NCBI RefSeq assembly: GCF_030232585.1
Contig: NZ_JASPJX010000002.1
Span: forward strand, 218,640-282,639
Length of the DNA: 64,000 nucleotides
Direction: 5' to 3'
Source of the DNA: Corynebacterium sp. MSK008
Lineage (GTDB): Bacteria; Actinomycetota; Actinomycetes; Mycobacteriales; Mycobacteriaceae
Part shown: one piece after another, positions 1 to 8,546 of the stretch
Position numbering within the stretch: the first letter of the stretch is position 1
How the letters are laid out: each line of letters opens with the position of its first letter
Notes under the pieces: model-generated
What the model saw: the letters and a program-made list of their open reading frames with translations, nothing else
What the model was told of the DNA's origin: nothing
Database searches by the model: none
Position numbers and translations under genes: made by a program

Positions 1-1
1 C

Positions 2-1060
2 GACGTGCTGCAGCCGGAAAGCGAAAGCACCATCACCGACGCTCTTGATCGCGCCGGCAGGCACTACCTCAGCGAAGGCATCACCTCGGTGACGGACGCC
101 GGTGTCGCCGGCGGATGGATCGGACACAGCCCCCAGGAGTTCGGCTTCTACCAGCGGGCGCGCGAGATGGGAAAACTCCACGTGCGTACGCAGCCGATGA
201 TCACGCTCGACGCACTACACGGCATCGACGGTCACGAGGACGATCCGGCGGTGCACGGCCTCGACGCCGGCATCCGCACCGGACTTGGAGATGATCTGCT
301 GCAGATCGGGCCGGTGAAAATCTTCACCGACGGATCCCTACTGGGAAAGACAGCGGCCATGACCGAGGACTACGCCTGTTGCTGCCACGCCGGCTACTTC
401 CAAGGCGACACCGAAACGATGCGTTCGCGTGCGCTCGCGGCAGCTGCCGGCGGGTGGTCGTTGGCACTGCACGCGATCGGGGACAAGGCGGTGGATTTCG
501 CACTGGACGTGATCAGCGAAGCCGTCGAAAAGCAAGGGCCCCGCACGATCCCGCACCGCATCGAGCACGGCGGTGTGGTGCGAAACGACCAAATCGACCG
601 CATGGCTAAAGCGGGCATCGTGCTCGTGCCGCAGCCGCGCTTCATCGCGGAGTTCGGGGATGCGATGGCCGAGGCGATCGGCGCCGAACGGGCAGCACTG
701 TCCTACCCGGCGAAGCGGCTGCTAGCGGGCGGCGTGGTGCTACCGGGCAGCTCCGACAGGCCAGTAGCCACGGGAACTCCGCTCGCCGTGGTGCAGAGCT
801 TTGTCGAACGCACCACAGGTTCTGGCAAGGGGTATGGGCCGGAGGACCGGATCACCGTCGACGAGGCGCTGTACGCCTACACCGCGGGATCCGCCGCGGC
901 GACAGGCTGGGCTGGGAAAAAGGGGCAGATCGCGCCTGGTCAGCTCGCAGACCTTGTGGCCCTGGGAGCCGATCCAGCCGAAGTGCCTGCCAGCCAGATC
1001 GGCGACATTCCCGTTGAGGCCACTGTGCTGGGCGGGGAACTCGTCCACGGCAGCTTTTAG
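2..1060 (+). CDS. Amidohydrolase, YtcJ-like (5' end outside window)
   Basis: C-terminal 352 residues of a metal-dependent amidohydrolase of the YtcJ/amidohydrolase-3 type; the reading frame is open to the window edge, so the N-terminal metal-binding part is missing (family members are about 500-550 residues). Visible landmarks are a DGSLLGKTAA stretch near residue 110, ALHAIGDKAVD near 155, HRIEHGG near 180, and PGSSDRPV near 248, which carries the late Asp ligand of this superfamily. The tail LVALGADPAEVP is the usual return strand into the small beta domain. It hydrolyses C-N bonds of an unknown amide or formamide substrate. The next gene, an M20 amidase, starts 17 bases downstream, so the two probably act in one degradation route. 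Family firm, substrate unknown. Confidence 0.85.
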   Translation, partial: DVLQPESESTITDALDRAGRHYLSEGITSVTDAGVAGGWIGHSPQEFGFYQRAREMGKLHVRTQPMITLDALHGIDGHEDDPAVHGLDAGIRTGLGDDLLQIGPVKIFTDGSLLGKTAAMTEDYACCCHAGYFQGDTETMRSRALAAAAGGWSLALHAIGDKAVDFALDVISEAVEKQGPRTIPHRIEHGGVVRNDQIDRMAKAGIVLVPQPRFIAEFGDAMAEAIGAERAALSYPAKRLLAGGVVLPGSSDRPVATGTPLAVVQSFVERTTGSGKGYGPEDRITVDEALYAYTAGSAAATGWAGKKGQIAPGQLADLVALGADPAEVPASQIGDIPVEATVLGGELVHGSF

Positions 1061-1076
1061 GAAGGACTTGAACACA

Positions 1077-2336
1077 ATGCAGACCATTCAGCCAACAGAT
1101 GAGCGGTTCCTCTCGGATTTCGCGGCGATGAGCAAGAACGGCGCAACCCCCGGCGGCGGCGTGGAGCGCCAGGCCGCAAGCGAGGGCGACGTAAAAAACC
1201 GTGCCTGGTTCACCGGCGTGCTCGAGGGTTTCGGCGCGGAAGTCGGCTTCGACGAGATTGGCAACCAGTACGGCCTGTTTGAGCTGGTGCCGGGCGCCCC
1301 TTACGTCGCTGTGGGATCACACCTGGACTCGCAGCCGCTCGCGGGCCGCTTCGACGGCGCCTATGGCGTTCTCGCCGGCGCTCACGCTGCCGCGCGCGTG
1401 GCCGCAAAAGCGAAGAGCGGCGAGCTGGCACCCCGGTTCAACCTCGCGGTGGTGAATTGGTTCAACGAGGAAGGCTCCCGCTTCGCGCCGTCAATGATGG
1501 GCAGCTCCGTCTTTACCGGCGCCCTCGACCTCACTACTGCGCGTGCAGCCACAGACCTGCAAGGAATGACCGCGGGCGAGGCCATTGATGCAGCGAAGTG
1601 GGCACCGCTCATCGACGTTCCGGAGCTGGCAACCTACGCCGAAATCCACGTTGAACAAGGTCGGGAACTCGAAGACAACGGCAACCAGATCGGCCTGGTC
1701 ACCGCCACCTGGGGTGCGCGCAAGTTCGCCGCCACAGTTCATGGAGAACAGGGCCACACTGGATCCACCATGATGCGGGACCGTCGCGACGCACTGTTCG
1801 GGGCCTCGTTGGTGATTGCTGGCGTGCGCCGTCTTACAGAAGAATTTGAAGAAGGGCAGTTGCAGGCGTCGGTTTCGCAGCTCACGCTGGAGCCCAATTC
1901 GCCGGTGACCATTGCGCGCGAGGTCCGTTTCAACGTCGATCTGAGATCCCCTTCCGCTGAGGTGCTAGAGAAGGCACAGGCGCGTGTCGACGAGATCGTT
2001 GCGGCGGCCTCCGACGAGGCCAAGGTCGACGTTGACCTCGAGCTCACACACGAATGGACGCTCAACCCCTACCCCGAGGCCGGCGTGAAGCTGGCACGCA
2101 CGTGCGCAGAAGAGCTTGGATTGTCGCATCAGGAGATCTTCACGGTGGCGGGCCACGACTCAACGAACATGAAGGAGCACTATCCCACCGTCATGCTGTT
2201 CATCCCCAGCGTCGACGGCATATCCCACAACGAGGCCGAGTACACCACGGACGAAGACTGCCTCGCCGGACTGGCTCTGCTTACACGGGTGCTCGAAGAA
2301 CTCGCAGCAGGCAAGCTCGCACCCGATGAACGCTGA
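1077..2336 (+). CDS. M20-family N-carbamoyl-amino acid hydrolase / allantoate amidohydrolase-like
   Basis: 419-residue zinc amidase of the HyuC/AllC branch of peptidase family M20. The metal-site motifs are visible in order: GSHLDSQP with GRFDGAYGV, NEEGSRF, EIHVEQG, and AGHDSTNM near the C-terminus. Such enzymes cleave N-carbamoyl-L-amino acids, ureidoglycolate-type compounds or related amides in the cytosol. The ATG at 1077 is chosen because a GGAAGGA ribosome site lies 11 bases upstream and the family N-terminus starts there; a longer open frame overlaps the preceding gene and looks spurious. It lies between an amidohydrolase and an amino-acid transporter, which fits stepwise release of an amino acid from an imported or modified precursor. 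The exact substrate cannot be read from sequence. Confidence 0.88.
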   Translation: MQTIQPTDERFLSDFAAMSKNGATPGGGVERQAASEGDVKNRAWFTGVLEGFGAEVGFDEIGNQYGLFELVPGAPYVAVGSHLDSQPLAGRFDGAYGVLAGAHAAARVAAKAKSGELAPRFNLAVVNWFNEEGSRFAPSMMGSSVFTGALDLTTARAATDLQGMTAGEAIDAAKWAPLIDVPELATYAEIHVEQGRELEDNGNQIGLVTATWGARKFAATVHGEQGHTGSTMMRDRRDALFGASLVIAGVRRLTEEFEEGQLQASVSQLTLEPNSPVTIAREVRFNVDLRSPSAEVLEKAQARVDEIVAAASDEAKVDVDLELTHEWTLNPYPEAGVKLARTCAEELGLSHQEIFTVAGHDSTNMKEHYPTVMLFIPSVDGISHNEAEYTTDEDCLAGLALLTRVLEELAAGKLAPDER

Positions 2337-2403
2337 GCTCAAACGCTGACAACCACCGACCATTCCAGATTGCAATAGCCCCTACGAAAAGGACCCACAA
2401 ATC

Positions 2404-3795
2404 ATGTCCACTGCGTTTAGCCGATCTTCTTCCGGCGAAAACATAAATGACGGTCTGCCTCAGCTGCACAGCGACGAGCACATCGCACAGTCCCGAGCCG
2501 AGTTTCAGATGGACCAGCTCTCTGCGGCTGACGCTGAGGTAATCAAGGAAAACCGGGCCGGTGACGTTCCCGACGGCAACTTCTTGTCATGGGCCATTAC
2601 CTTGTTCGGCACAGCTGTCGGCGCCGGCATCCTGTTCTTGCCCATTGACGCCGGAAGTTTCGGGTTCTGGCCGCTACTCATTGCCACGTTCCTCGTGCTG
2701 CCGCTCGTGTTTTTCTCTCACCGCACGTATGCACGCATCGTGTCCGCGTCCCCAGAGAAGGGTCTGGATGTCTTGCAGGTCGTCACAGCCTTGACTGGGC
2801 GCAAGCGCGGCCTAGCTACAGCCATCCTCTACTGGCTGGCTATCTACCCGACGGTGCTGATCTATGGCATCTCCATCACCAACACCGTGGACAGCATGAT
2901 CGTAAACCAGCTCAACGGCCCGCACGTGAACCGTGTTGTGTTGGCAACGATTTGCGTGGGCCTGATGACGGGTGCTTTCGCCTTGGGGAAGAAAGCGACG
3001 TTGTGGCTGGCAAACATCCTGGTCTATCCCCTGATCATCGCACTCGCCGCGGTGTCGATCTATCTCATTCCGAAGTGGGATCTTGCCGGCTTCATGGAGT
3101 ACGACTCGGGGACTCCGCTCTGGAAGTCGCTGCTGTTACTTCTGCCGGTGATGGTGTTCTCCTTCAGCCACATGGCGGCGCTGTCCCAGTTCGCCCTTGA
3201 CGTGCAAAAGAAGAAGAAGGGCGATGTCGCGGCGACCGAGCGTGAAGTGTCCAAGATTGAGCTGATCACCGCGACCATGCTCGTGTTCTTCACCATGTTC
3301 TTCGTGTGGTCCTGCTCGTTGACTCTTGGCGCGGAGGGCATGGATGAGGCCCGCGCACAGAACATCCCGATCCTTTCCTACTTCGCCAACGTCACCAGCA
3401 CCCCATTCATGGCGGTGATCAGCCCGGTGATCGCCATCTGCGCGATCGCATCTTCCTACTTCGGCCACATGCTGGGCACTGAGGAGGGAACCTCTTATCT
3501 CATCCGCGTGGCGGCTCCGGGAGTGGCGGACAGGATCAACCCGCAGGCGCTGCGCTGGTGCATCTACGTCTTCGTGTTTGTCACAACGGTGCTGGTGGCG
3601 GTAATCAACCCGTCGATTCTGACGCTGATCTCCGCGGTCGGCGGTATCTTCGTCGCCTTCCTCGTCTACATCGTGCCCAACCTGCTGTTTAACAAGGCCA
3701 CCGCGTTCAAACATTACGCTCGCCGCCCAGACACGATCTTCGTCCTCGTCATGGGCTTGATCATCATGGGCGTGACTATCTGGCAAATGTTCTAA
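2404..3795 (+). CDS. HAAAP-family (SdaC/TdcC-like) amino acid/proton symporter, copy 1
   Basis: 463-residue integral membrane carrier with about eleven hydrophobic segments after a polar N-terminal tail of some 60 residues. GTAVGAGILFLPIDAGSFG at the first helix and HRTYARIV after the second are hallmarks of the hydroxy/aromatic amino acid permease family, whose SdaC and TdcC members import serine or threonine with protons. It shares long identical blocks with the gene at 5974-7293, but has a 24-residue longer N-terminus. It follows the M20 amidase after 67 bases and is followed after 13 bases by a PLP aminotransferase, so it probably imports or exports the amino acid handled by this operon. 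The segment is somewhat less GC-rich than copy 2, suggesting separate histories. Confidence 0.88.
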   Translation: MSTAFSRSSSGENINDGLPQLHSDEHIAQSRAEFQMDQLSAADAEVIKENRAGDVPDGNFLSWAITLFGTAVGAGILFLPIDAGSFGFWPLLIATFLVLPLVFFSHRTYARIVSASPEKGLDVLQVVTALTGRKRGLATAILYWLAIYPTVLIYGISITNTVDSMIVNQLNGPHVNRVVLATICVGLMTGAFALGKKATLWLANILVYPLIIALAAVSIYLIPKWDLAGFMEYDSGTPLWKSLLLLLPVMVFSFSHMAALSQFALDVQKKKKGDVAATEREVSKIELITATMLVFFTMFFVWSCSLTLGAEGMDEARAQNIPILSYFANVTSTPFMAVISPVIAICAIASSYFGHMLGTEEGTSYLIRVAAPGVADRINPQALRWCIYVFVFVTTVLVAVINPSILTLISAVGGIFVAFLVYIVPNLLFNKATAFKHYARRPDTIFVLVMGLIIMGVTIWQMF

Positions 3796-3808
3796 GAAAG
3801 GACCGCTT

Positions 3809-4846
3809 GTGCTTCGCGCAGATCTTTCCCTCTTCCCGGACTACAAGCCCGGAAAATCCGACGAAACAAAACTGAAGTTGTCCGCCAACGAGGCAAATTT
3901 TGGTCCCCTGCCTACCGCACTGGAAGCCATTCGTGAATCGGCGTTACGGGCGAACCGGTACCCCATTTCCGGGTCGCCAGTGCTACGTAAAGCCTTGGCT
4001 GCTCGTCTCGGGTTGGCGGAGGAACAGGTCGTGGTCACGCCCGGGGCATCGGCGGTGATCCAACAAGCCGTTTTGATGACTTGTTCTACAGGTGACGAGG
4101 TCCTGTTTCCCTGGCGCAGCTTCGAGGCCTACCCGCTTTACGCTCGAGTCGGCGGGGCCACCCCGGTCAAGGTGCCGCTCGGTGAGGACGAAGCGATTGA
4201 TTTGAATGCGGTTGCAGACGCGATCACAGACCGCACCCGTCTGATTATCATTTGCAACCCGAATAATCCCACCGGCCTGACCATCACCAAAGACGAGTTC
4301 ACCGAATTCATGCGGCGGGTCCCGGAAGACATCGTGGTGGTGTTGGATGAGGCGTATTACGAGTTCAACGATGCCGAAGACACTCCGGACGGCGTCGAAG
4401 AGATCGCAAAGTATCCCAACCTCATTGGCGCGCGCACGTTTTCCAAAGCCTACGGCCTGGCGGGGTTGCGTGTCGGCTACGGCTTCGGCAACCCGGAGTT
4501 GATTCGCTCGCTCGGGCTCGTCGCCCTTCCCCTCACCGTCACAGAGCTGTCCGAGCTCGCGGCCGTCGCTTCGCTGGAGGCGCACGATGAGCTCATGGTG
4601 CGAGTGAAAGAGACACAAGCCCAGCGTGACCGGGTCTCTGAGGCGCTTGGTCTGCAGCGCTCTCACGGAAACTTCGTCTGGATTCCGGGTGAAAACGGAG
4701 CTGAGATCGAACAAAAAATTAGCGCCGAGGGTGTCATCATCCGCAGCTATCCGGATTCGGGAGCGCGCGTGAGCATCACCGATGAGGCGGAGACGGATCA
4801 GTTCCTCGAAGCATGGAGACGCGCGGGTTTACCTGCCATAAAATGA
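3809..4846 (+). CDS. PLP-dependent aminotransferase, HisC/aromatic type (class I/II)
   Basis: 345-residue fold-type I aminotransferase similar to histidinol-phosphate and aromatic aminotransferases. Visible motifs are KLSANEANFGPLP at the N-terminus, NPNNPTG for cofactor and substrate binding, VVLDEAYYEF, and the Schiff-base segment RTFSKAYGLAGLRVGY with its Lys. The GTG start at 3809 is preceded by AGAAAGGA. The gene is 13 bases behind the transporter and 4 bases ahead of a flavodoxin-like gene, so it belongs to the operon. In corynebacteria this type includes both HisC and a separate phenylalanine aminotransferase; operon context favours a catabolic or accessory role rather than the housekeeping histidine enzyme. 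The amino donor is not identifiable. Confidence 0.85.
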   Translation: MLRADLSLFPDYKPGKSDETKLKLSANEANFGPLPTALEAIRESALRANRYPISGSPVLRKALAARLGLAEEQVVVTPGASAVIQQAVLMTCSTGDEVLFPWRSFEAYPLYARVGGATPVKVPLGEDEAIDLNAVADAITDRTRLIIICNPNNPTGLTITKDEFTEFMRRVPEDIVVVLDEAYYEFNDAEDTPDGVEEIAKYPNLIGARTFSKAYGLAGLRVGYGFGNPELIRSLGLVALPLTVTELSELAAVASLEAHDELMVRVKETQAQRDRVSEALGLQRSHGNFVWIPGENGAEIEQKISAEGVIIRSYPDSGARVSITDEAETDQFLEAWRRAGLPAIK

Positions 4847-4850
4847 GGCT

Positions 4851-5354
4851 ATGACCAGTGTCTTCTACACCACGTTCTATGGCTCCACTCGCCAGTACGC
4901 CGAGGAACTGGCCGGCCGCCTCGGCACCGTCGCGCGCGAGCTGCCCGCCACCCTCGACGCCACCGGCGGCCCCGTCGTCGTCCTCTCTCCAGTCCACGGC
5001 CCCTCGCATCCGGGCGTGCGCTTCATCAAATCACTGCCGGCGATTGATCGTCCGTTGGCTTTGGTCACTGTCGGCATGACGCTTGTCGACGCCGCAAGGC
5101 ACGACGACGCTTCCGGCGCCCTCCTCGGAAACCGCGCGGGGCAAGTAACCCGCTTTTACCTGCCTGGCAGGTTGAAGTACTCGGAGCTGACCACCGCCCA
5201 CCGGTGGGCGATGAAAGCGCTGGTGGGCGCGCTGCGGCTCAAGCGCCAGCGCACCGAGAACGAGCAGGCGATGGTGGACAGCTACGGCCGGGACACGGAC
5301 CGTGTGGACCTGACGCTCCTTGATCCGGTGGTGGAGTGGGCGCAGCGCGCCTAG
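4851..5354 (+). CDS. Flavodoxin-like protein (HemG-like fold)
   Basis: 167-residue cytosolic protein beginning with FYTTFYGSTRQYAEELA, a phosphate-binding loop of flavodoxin type, followed by alternating strand and helix segments (VVVLSPVHGPSHPGVRF, LALVTVGMT). The FLPGRLKYSELT stretch and basic C-terminal helix resemble the HemG-like flavodoxin domain proteins. It presumably binds FMN. It is the last gene of the operon, 4 bases after the aminotransferase stop. Its TAG stop shares CTAG with the stop of the convergent gene at 5351, so the two genes overlap by four bases. Partner and reaction are unknown. Confidence 0.7.
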   Translation: MTSVFYTTFYGSTRQYAEELAGRLGTVARELPATLDATGGPVVVLSPVHGPSHPGVRFIKSLPAIDRPLALVTVGMTLVDAARHDDASGALLGNRAGQVTRFYLPGRLKYSELTTAHRWAMKALVGALRLKRQRTENEQAMVDSYGRDTDRVDLTLLDPVVEWAQRA

Positions 5355-5803
5355 CGGCCGAGCTTCGGCAGCTGGATTGCGCCGGACTGCACCGCGAAGT
5401 TGGCGATCAGGCCCAGCACCGCGAGCACGACGGTGGCGATGATGCCGCCCTTGATGCCCGCTTCCAGCGGCTCGGACTTGTAGTCCTCGCCGTCGAGGCA
5501 CGCCTGTACGGCCTGGGCGTTGTTGGCTTTCTGCTGCGCCGAGGTGTCGGAGGAGCCGAACGCCTCGCCGACGGCCGCGGAGGTGCGCTGCACACCCGTG
5601 AGGCGGTTCAGCTCGACGCCTTCAACGCCCTGCTTTGCGACGATCTCCTGCGCCACGTTCTTCGACCCAATGCCGTCGAGCTCGAGCTTGCACACCGGCA
5701 GGTTCTTGTTGCCGGCCATGGTGTTGGAGGCGGCGTCGGCAGGCCCGGTGGCCAAGGTGACGGCCATGGAGGCGGCGAGCGCGGCTGCGGTGAACTTCTT
5801 CAT
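5351..5803 (-). CDS. Secreted small protein with C-terminal membrane anchor, paralogue A
   Basis: 150 residues. The first 24 form a Sec signal peptide (KKF, hydrophobic Ala/Leu core, AXA-like DAA-S site), the middle is a polar domain with two cysteines (VCKLEL, QACLDGED), and residues 117-140 form one hydrophobic helix, so it is exported and tethered outside. A paralogue lies at 7860-8288, with shared EAFGSSD, cysteine spacing before the anchor, and a G-G/AGIIA helix start. I recognise no named family; it looks corynebacterial. The two paralogues bracket the second copy of the amino acid carrier. Function unknown. Confidence 0.75.
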   Translation of the reverse strand: MKKFTAAALAASMAVTLATGPADAASNTMAGNKNLPVCKLELDGIGSKNVAQEIVAKQGVEGVELNRLTGVQRTSAAVGEAFGSSDTSAQQKANNAQAVQACLDGEDYKSEPLEAGIKGGIIATVVLAVLGLIANFAVQSGAIQLPKLGR

Positions 5804-5973
5804 GGAAACTCCTGTTCAGGGGCGGGGAACAATTGTAATCAATATAACCCCCTGCCTTGACGGTTGTCCGCGAAGGGTCGCCTTTTGTGCCTGTGGACTC
5901 CCCGGTTATTACTGCACGCCGCATTGCCTTATCATTCGTGTGGCTTATACCACTCATGTGTTAAGGAGTACCT

Positions 5974-7293
5974 TTGACCACTGCGGGCAAAGAGTTCAAT
6001 TTGGAACACCTCACCGTCGCCGACAAGCGGCAGGTGGAGGAAAACCGGTCCGGCGCCGTCCCCGATGGCGGCACCCTGTCCTGGGCTCTCACCCTGTTCG
6101 GCACCGCCGTCGGCGCCGGCATCCTGTTCCTTCCCATCGACGCCGGCAGCTTCGGCTTCGTCCCGCTGCTGCTGATCACCCTCTTCATCGGCCCGATGGT
6201 GTTCTTCTCGCACCGCACCTACGCCCGCATCGTGGCCGCCTCCCCGGTCAAGGGCCTGGACGTGCTGCAGGTGGTCACCGCCCTTGCCGGCCGCAACCGC
6301 GGCCTGATGACGGGCCTGATGTACTGGCTGTCCATCTATCCCATCGTGCTCATCTACGGCGTGAGTATTACCAACACGATGGACAGCTTCGTGGTCAACC
6401 AGCTCAATGGCCCCGAAGTGCCGCGCTGGCTCATGGCCCTCCTGTGTGTCGGCGTGCTCACCGGCGCCTACGCGCTGGGCAAGAAGGCCACCCTGGCCTT
6501 TGCCAACATGCTGGTCTACCCCCTGATCATCGCGTTGGCCGCGGTGTCGTTCTACCTCATCCCCCAGTGGGACCTGGCCAGCTTCCGCTCCTACGAGTCC
6601 GACGTGCCGTTCTGGAAGGCGATGCTGCTGATCCTGCCGGTGTTCGTGTTCTCCTTCAACCACATGCCGGCGATGTCGCAGTTCGCCCTAGACGTGCAGA
6701 AGAAGTACCCGGATGACCTGGAGTCCACCAAGAAGGCCGTGGTGAAGACTGAGGCCATCACTACTGGCCTGCTGGTGGTGTTCACCATGTTCTTCGTGTG
6801 GTCCTGCACCCTGGCGCTGGGTGCCGACGGCATGGACGCCGCCCGCGAGCAGAACATCCCCGTGCTGTCTTACCTGGCCAACGAGACCGACACGCCGTTT
6901 TTGGCCATCCTCTCCCCGATCGTTGCCCTCTGCGCGATTGCGTCGTCCTACTTCGGCCACGTCATGGGCGCCGAGGAAGGCACCACCTACCTGGTGCGCG
7001 CCGTCGCGCCGGGTGCAGCAGAGCGACTGGACCCGAAGAAGCTGCGCTGGGGCATCTACGTCTTCATCTTCGTCACCACGGTGATCGCCGGCATCCTCAA
7101 CCCGTCGATCCTGGACCTGATCTCCGTGGTCGGCGGCGTGTTCATCACATTCTTGGTGTACATCGTGCCGATGCTGTTGTTCCGCTACGCCAAGGACTAC
7201 AAGCGCTACGCCAACAAGCCCGAAACCTGGTTCGTGTTCGTGCTGGGCACCGTGATCATGTGCGTGGCCATCTGGCAGATGTTCGCGGGCTAG
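5974..7293 (+). CDS. HAAAP-family (SdaC/TdcC-like) amino acid/proton symporter, copy 2
   Basis: 439-residue carrier closely related to the protein at 2404-3795, with the same first-helix GTAVGAGILFLPIDAGSFG block and a shorter N-terminus. The TTG start at 5974 is supported by AAGGAGTACCT just upstream and by alignment with copy 1, whose corresponding segment starts at the conserved KENRAGDVPDG region. It is monocistronic: divergent from secreted protein A and convergent with the DUF488 gene, whose stop lies 3 bases beyond. It probably imports serine, threonine or a similar amino acid. The more GC-rich codon use suggests this is the resident copy. Confidence 0.88.
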   Translation: MTTAGKEFNLEHLTVADKRQVEENRSGAVPDGGTLSWALTLFGTAVGAGILFLPIDAGSFGFVPLLLITLFIGPMVFFSHRTYARIVAASPVKGLDVLQVVTALAGRNRGLMTGLMYWLSIYPIVLIYGVSITNTMDSFVVNQLNGPEVPRWLMALLCVGVLTGAYALGKKATLAFANMLVYPLIIALAAVSFYLIPQWDLASFRSYESDVPFWKAMLLILPVFVFSFNHMPAMSQFALDVQKKYPDDLESTKKAVVKTEAITTGLLVVFTMFFVWSCTLALGADGMDAAREQNIPVLSYLANETDTPFLAILSPIVALCAIASSYFGHVMGAEEGTTYLVRAVAPGAAERLDPKKLRWGIYVFIFVTTVIAGILNPSILDLISVVGGVFITFLVYIVPMLLFRYAKDYKRYANKPETWFVFVLGTVIMCVAIWQMFAG

Positions 7294-7296
7294 AAC

Positions 7297-7713
7297 CTAG
7301 AGGTGCACGACCTCAACGTCACCCTTCTCCGCCAGATATTGCGCAGCCACGGAGCGGTGGCATTCGGCGGGGTCGGGCTCTGAGCAGAGGAGGGCGGAGC
7401 CGTCGATAAGCTTGGGCATCTCGCGCTCGGCGAACTCGGCGCGCAACTGCTCCGCAAACTCGTCGAACGGCAGGCCCTCCTTTCGGTACGCGCGCATGAG
7501 GTCCTCGCTGGGCGCCAGCGCCAGCTCGTGGGAGTAGCCGATGCCCGCGATGGTGTCGAGAAACCACGGCAGGTCCGACTGTTTGGTAAATCCGGCGAGC
7601 TGGTTCGTGTTGTGCCGCCGGATATCCACGATCTGCTTTACGCCGTTGTCCCGCAGGATGTCGAAGAACTCCTCAGCGGTCTTCTTGCTGTAGCCGATGG
7701 TGTAGAGCCGCAT
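7297..7713 (-). CDS. DUF488-family protein
   Basis: 138-residue cytosolic protein of the DUF488 family, recognised by the N-terminal LYTIGYSKKTAEEFFDIL, the DIRRHN segment, and the C-terminal ALLCSEPDPAECHRSVAAQYL with a conserved Cys and His. The ATG at 7713 is chosen because it starts the conserved strand; an upstream in-frame extension would cover a repeat sequence. The family is widespread and its biochemical role is not established. It is convergent with the transporter (3-base gap). The codons at 7402-7411 spell the over-represented GTCGATARGC motif. Confidence 0.85.
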   Translation of the reverse strand: MRLYTIGYSKKTAEEFFDILRDNGVKQIVDIRRHNTNQLAGFTKQSDLPWFLDTIAGIGYSHELALAPSEDLMRAYRKEGLPFDEFAEQLRAEFAEREMPKLIDGSALLCSEPDPAECHRSVAAQYLAEKGDVEVVHL

Positions 7714-7744
7714 GTTTGCAACTGTAGCGGCCTTGGATCCAAGG

Positions 7745-7801
7745 TTGCGGACTCCGCGTTGCGGACAATTCCGGGAGGACCAACAATTGGTGCTGGCCAA
7801 C
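7745..7801. repeat. Short intergenic repeat, copy 1 (TTGCGGACTCCGC type)
   Basis: About 57 bases that match 25052-25108 almost throughout. Both contain TTGCGGACTCCGC, a second TTGCGGACAA eleven bases later, and a small hairpin ACCAA/TTGGT with a different loop in each copy. It lies between the DUF488 start and the terminator of the next gene. Confidence 0.65.
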
Positions 7802-7806
7802 GAAAA

Positions 7807-7835
7807 AGCGGCCGTCTTGCGAGAGGACGGCCGCT
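7807..7835 (-). terminator. Rho-independent terminator of secreted protein B gene
   Basis: GCGGCCGTC and GACGGCCGC form a 9-bp stem around a short loop; read on the - strand it is followed by a run of T (CTTTTTCG). It lies 25 bases beyond the stop of the gene at 7860-8288. Confidence 0.8.
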
Positions 7836-7859
7836 AAAGTGCGCTGGTCTAGTGCGGGA

Positions 7860-8288
7860 CTAGAACGGCAGGAACGGCTGGATGAATGGCCAAGCGGCGC
7901 CGCCAAGTGCGAGCAGGCCAACGATCACGGTACCGGCGATGATGCCGGCCTTGGTACCGTCGGTCATCGGGGTGGTCTTGTAGTTCTTACGGTCGACGCA
8001 AGCCTTGTAGGCGTTGACGGTCTCGCGCCCCTCGATCGTGGCGGAGTCGCTGGAGCCAAACGCCTCAGCGAGGTAGGAAGACGTCATGACGGCGTTCGCG
8101 AGCTTCTCCGGGTCGTTGGCGAGGAACTGCTCGGCCTCGTCCGGGGTGGTGTTGTCGGTGCCCAGCGGAGTGACGACACGGCAGCCGAAGTTGTAGTTGG
8201 TCATCGTGTTCGACGCAGCCTGGGCTTCAACTGCGCCGAGGGACAGGGTCATGGTTGCGGCCAGGGCGGCTGCCGCGAACTTCTTCAC
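7860..8288 (-). CDS. Secreted small protein with C-terminal membrane anchor, paralogue B
   Basis: 142 residues, taking the GTG at 8288 as start because it begins a clean signal peptide (KKFAAAALAATMTLSLGA, AQAA cleavage region) with GAGG upstream. The exported part has two cysteines (FGCRVV, KACVDRKN) and the C-terminus is a single hydrophobic helix followed by a short tail. Paralogue of the protein at 5351-5803. It has its own terminator. Divergent from leuS, with 258 bases between them. Family unnamed and function unknown. Confidence 0.75.
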   Translation of the reverse strand: MKKFAAAALAATMTLSLGAVEAQAASNTMTNYNFGCRVVTPLGTDNTTPDEAEQFLANDPEKLANAVMTSSYLAEAFGSSDSATIEGRETVNAYKACVDRKNYKTTPMTDGTKAGIIAGTVIVGLLALGGAAWPFIQPFLPF

Positions 8289-8530
8289 AGGGAAACTCCT
8301 CGTCTGTGACAGGAAAACAACAGGTTCAAAAATGAATATATGCCCACCGGCGCCACTCTGGAAGTGGGGGTGTCCTGCGGGGTTGCCGCCGCCCGCTTGC
8401 AAAAGTTTACATGCGAGGAGAAACATAAGTGTTCTACCTGCAGGTTTAATTCTGGACGTCTGTCCCAGATGTCAGATCTTGCGAAACCGCCCCGGACCCC
8501 GCGCCGGGCGCCTGCGTCCAAACACCCTTA

Positions 8531-8546
8531 ACTACACTGCATAACC
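8531..8546 (+). promoter_or_regulatory. Probable leuS -10 region with very short leader
   Basis: TACACT at 8533-8538 lies eight bases before the leuS ATG and no ribosome-binding sequence is visible, so transcription may begin at or next to the start codon. The rest of 8289-8530 contains no reading frame I trust and no T-box-like leader. Confidence 0.4.

Noticed and set aside
8289..8530. T-box or other riboswitch before leuS
   Set aside because: No T-box sequence or specifier stem is visible and the probable -10 lies eight bases before the start codon.
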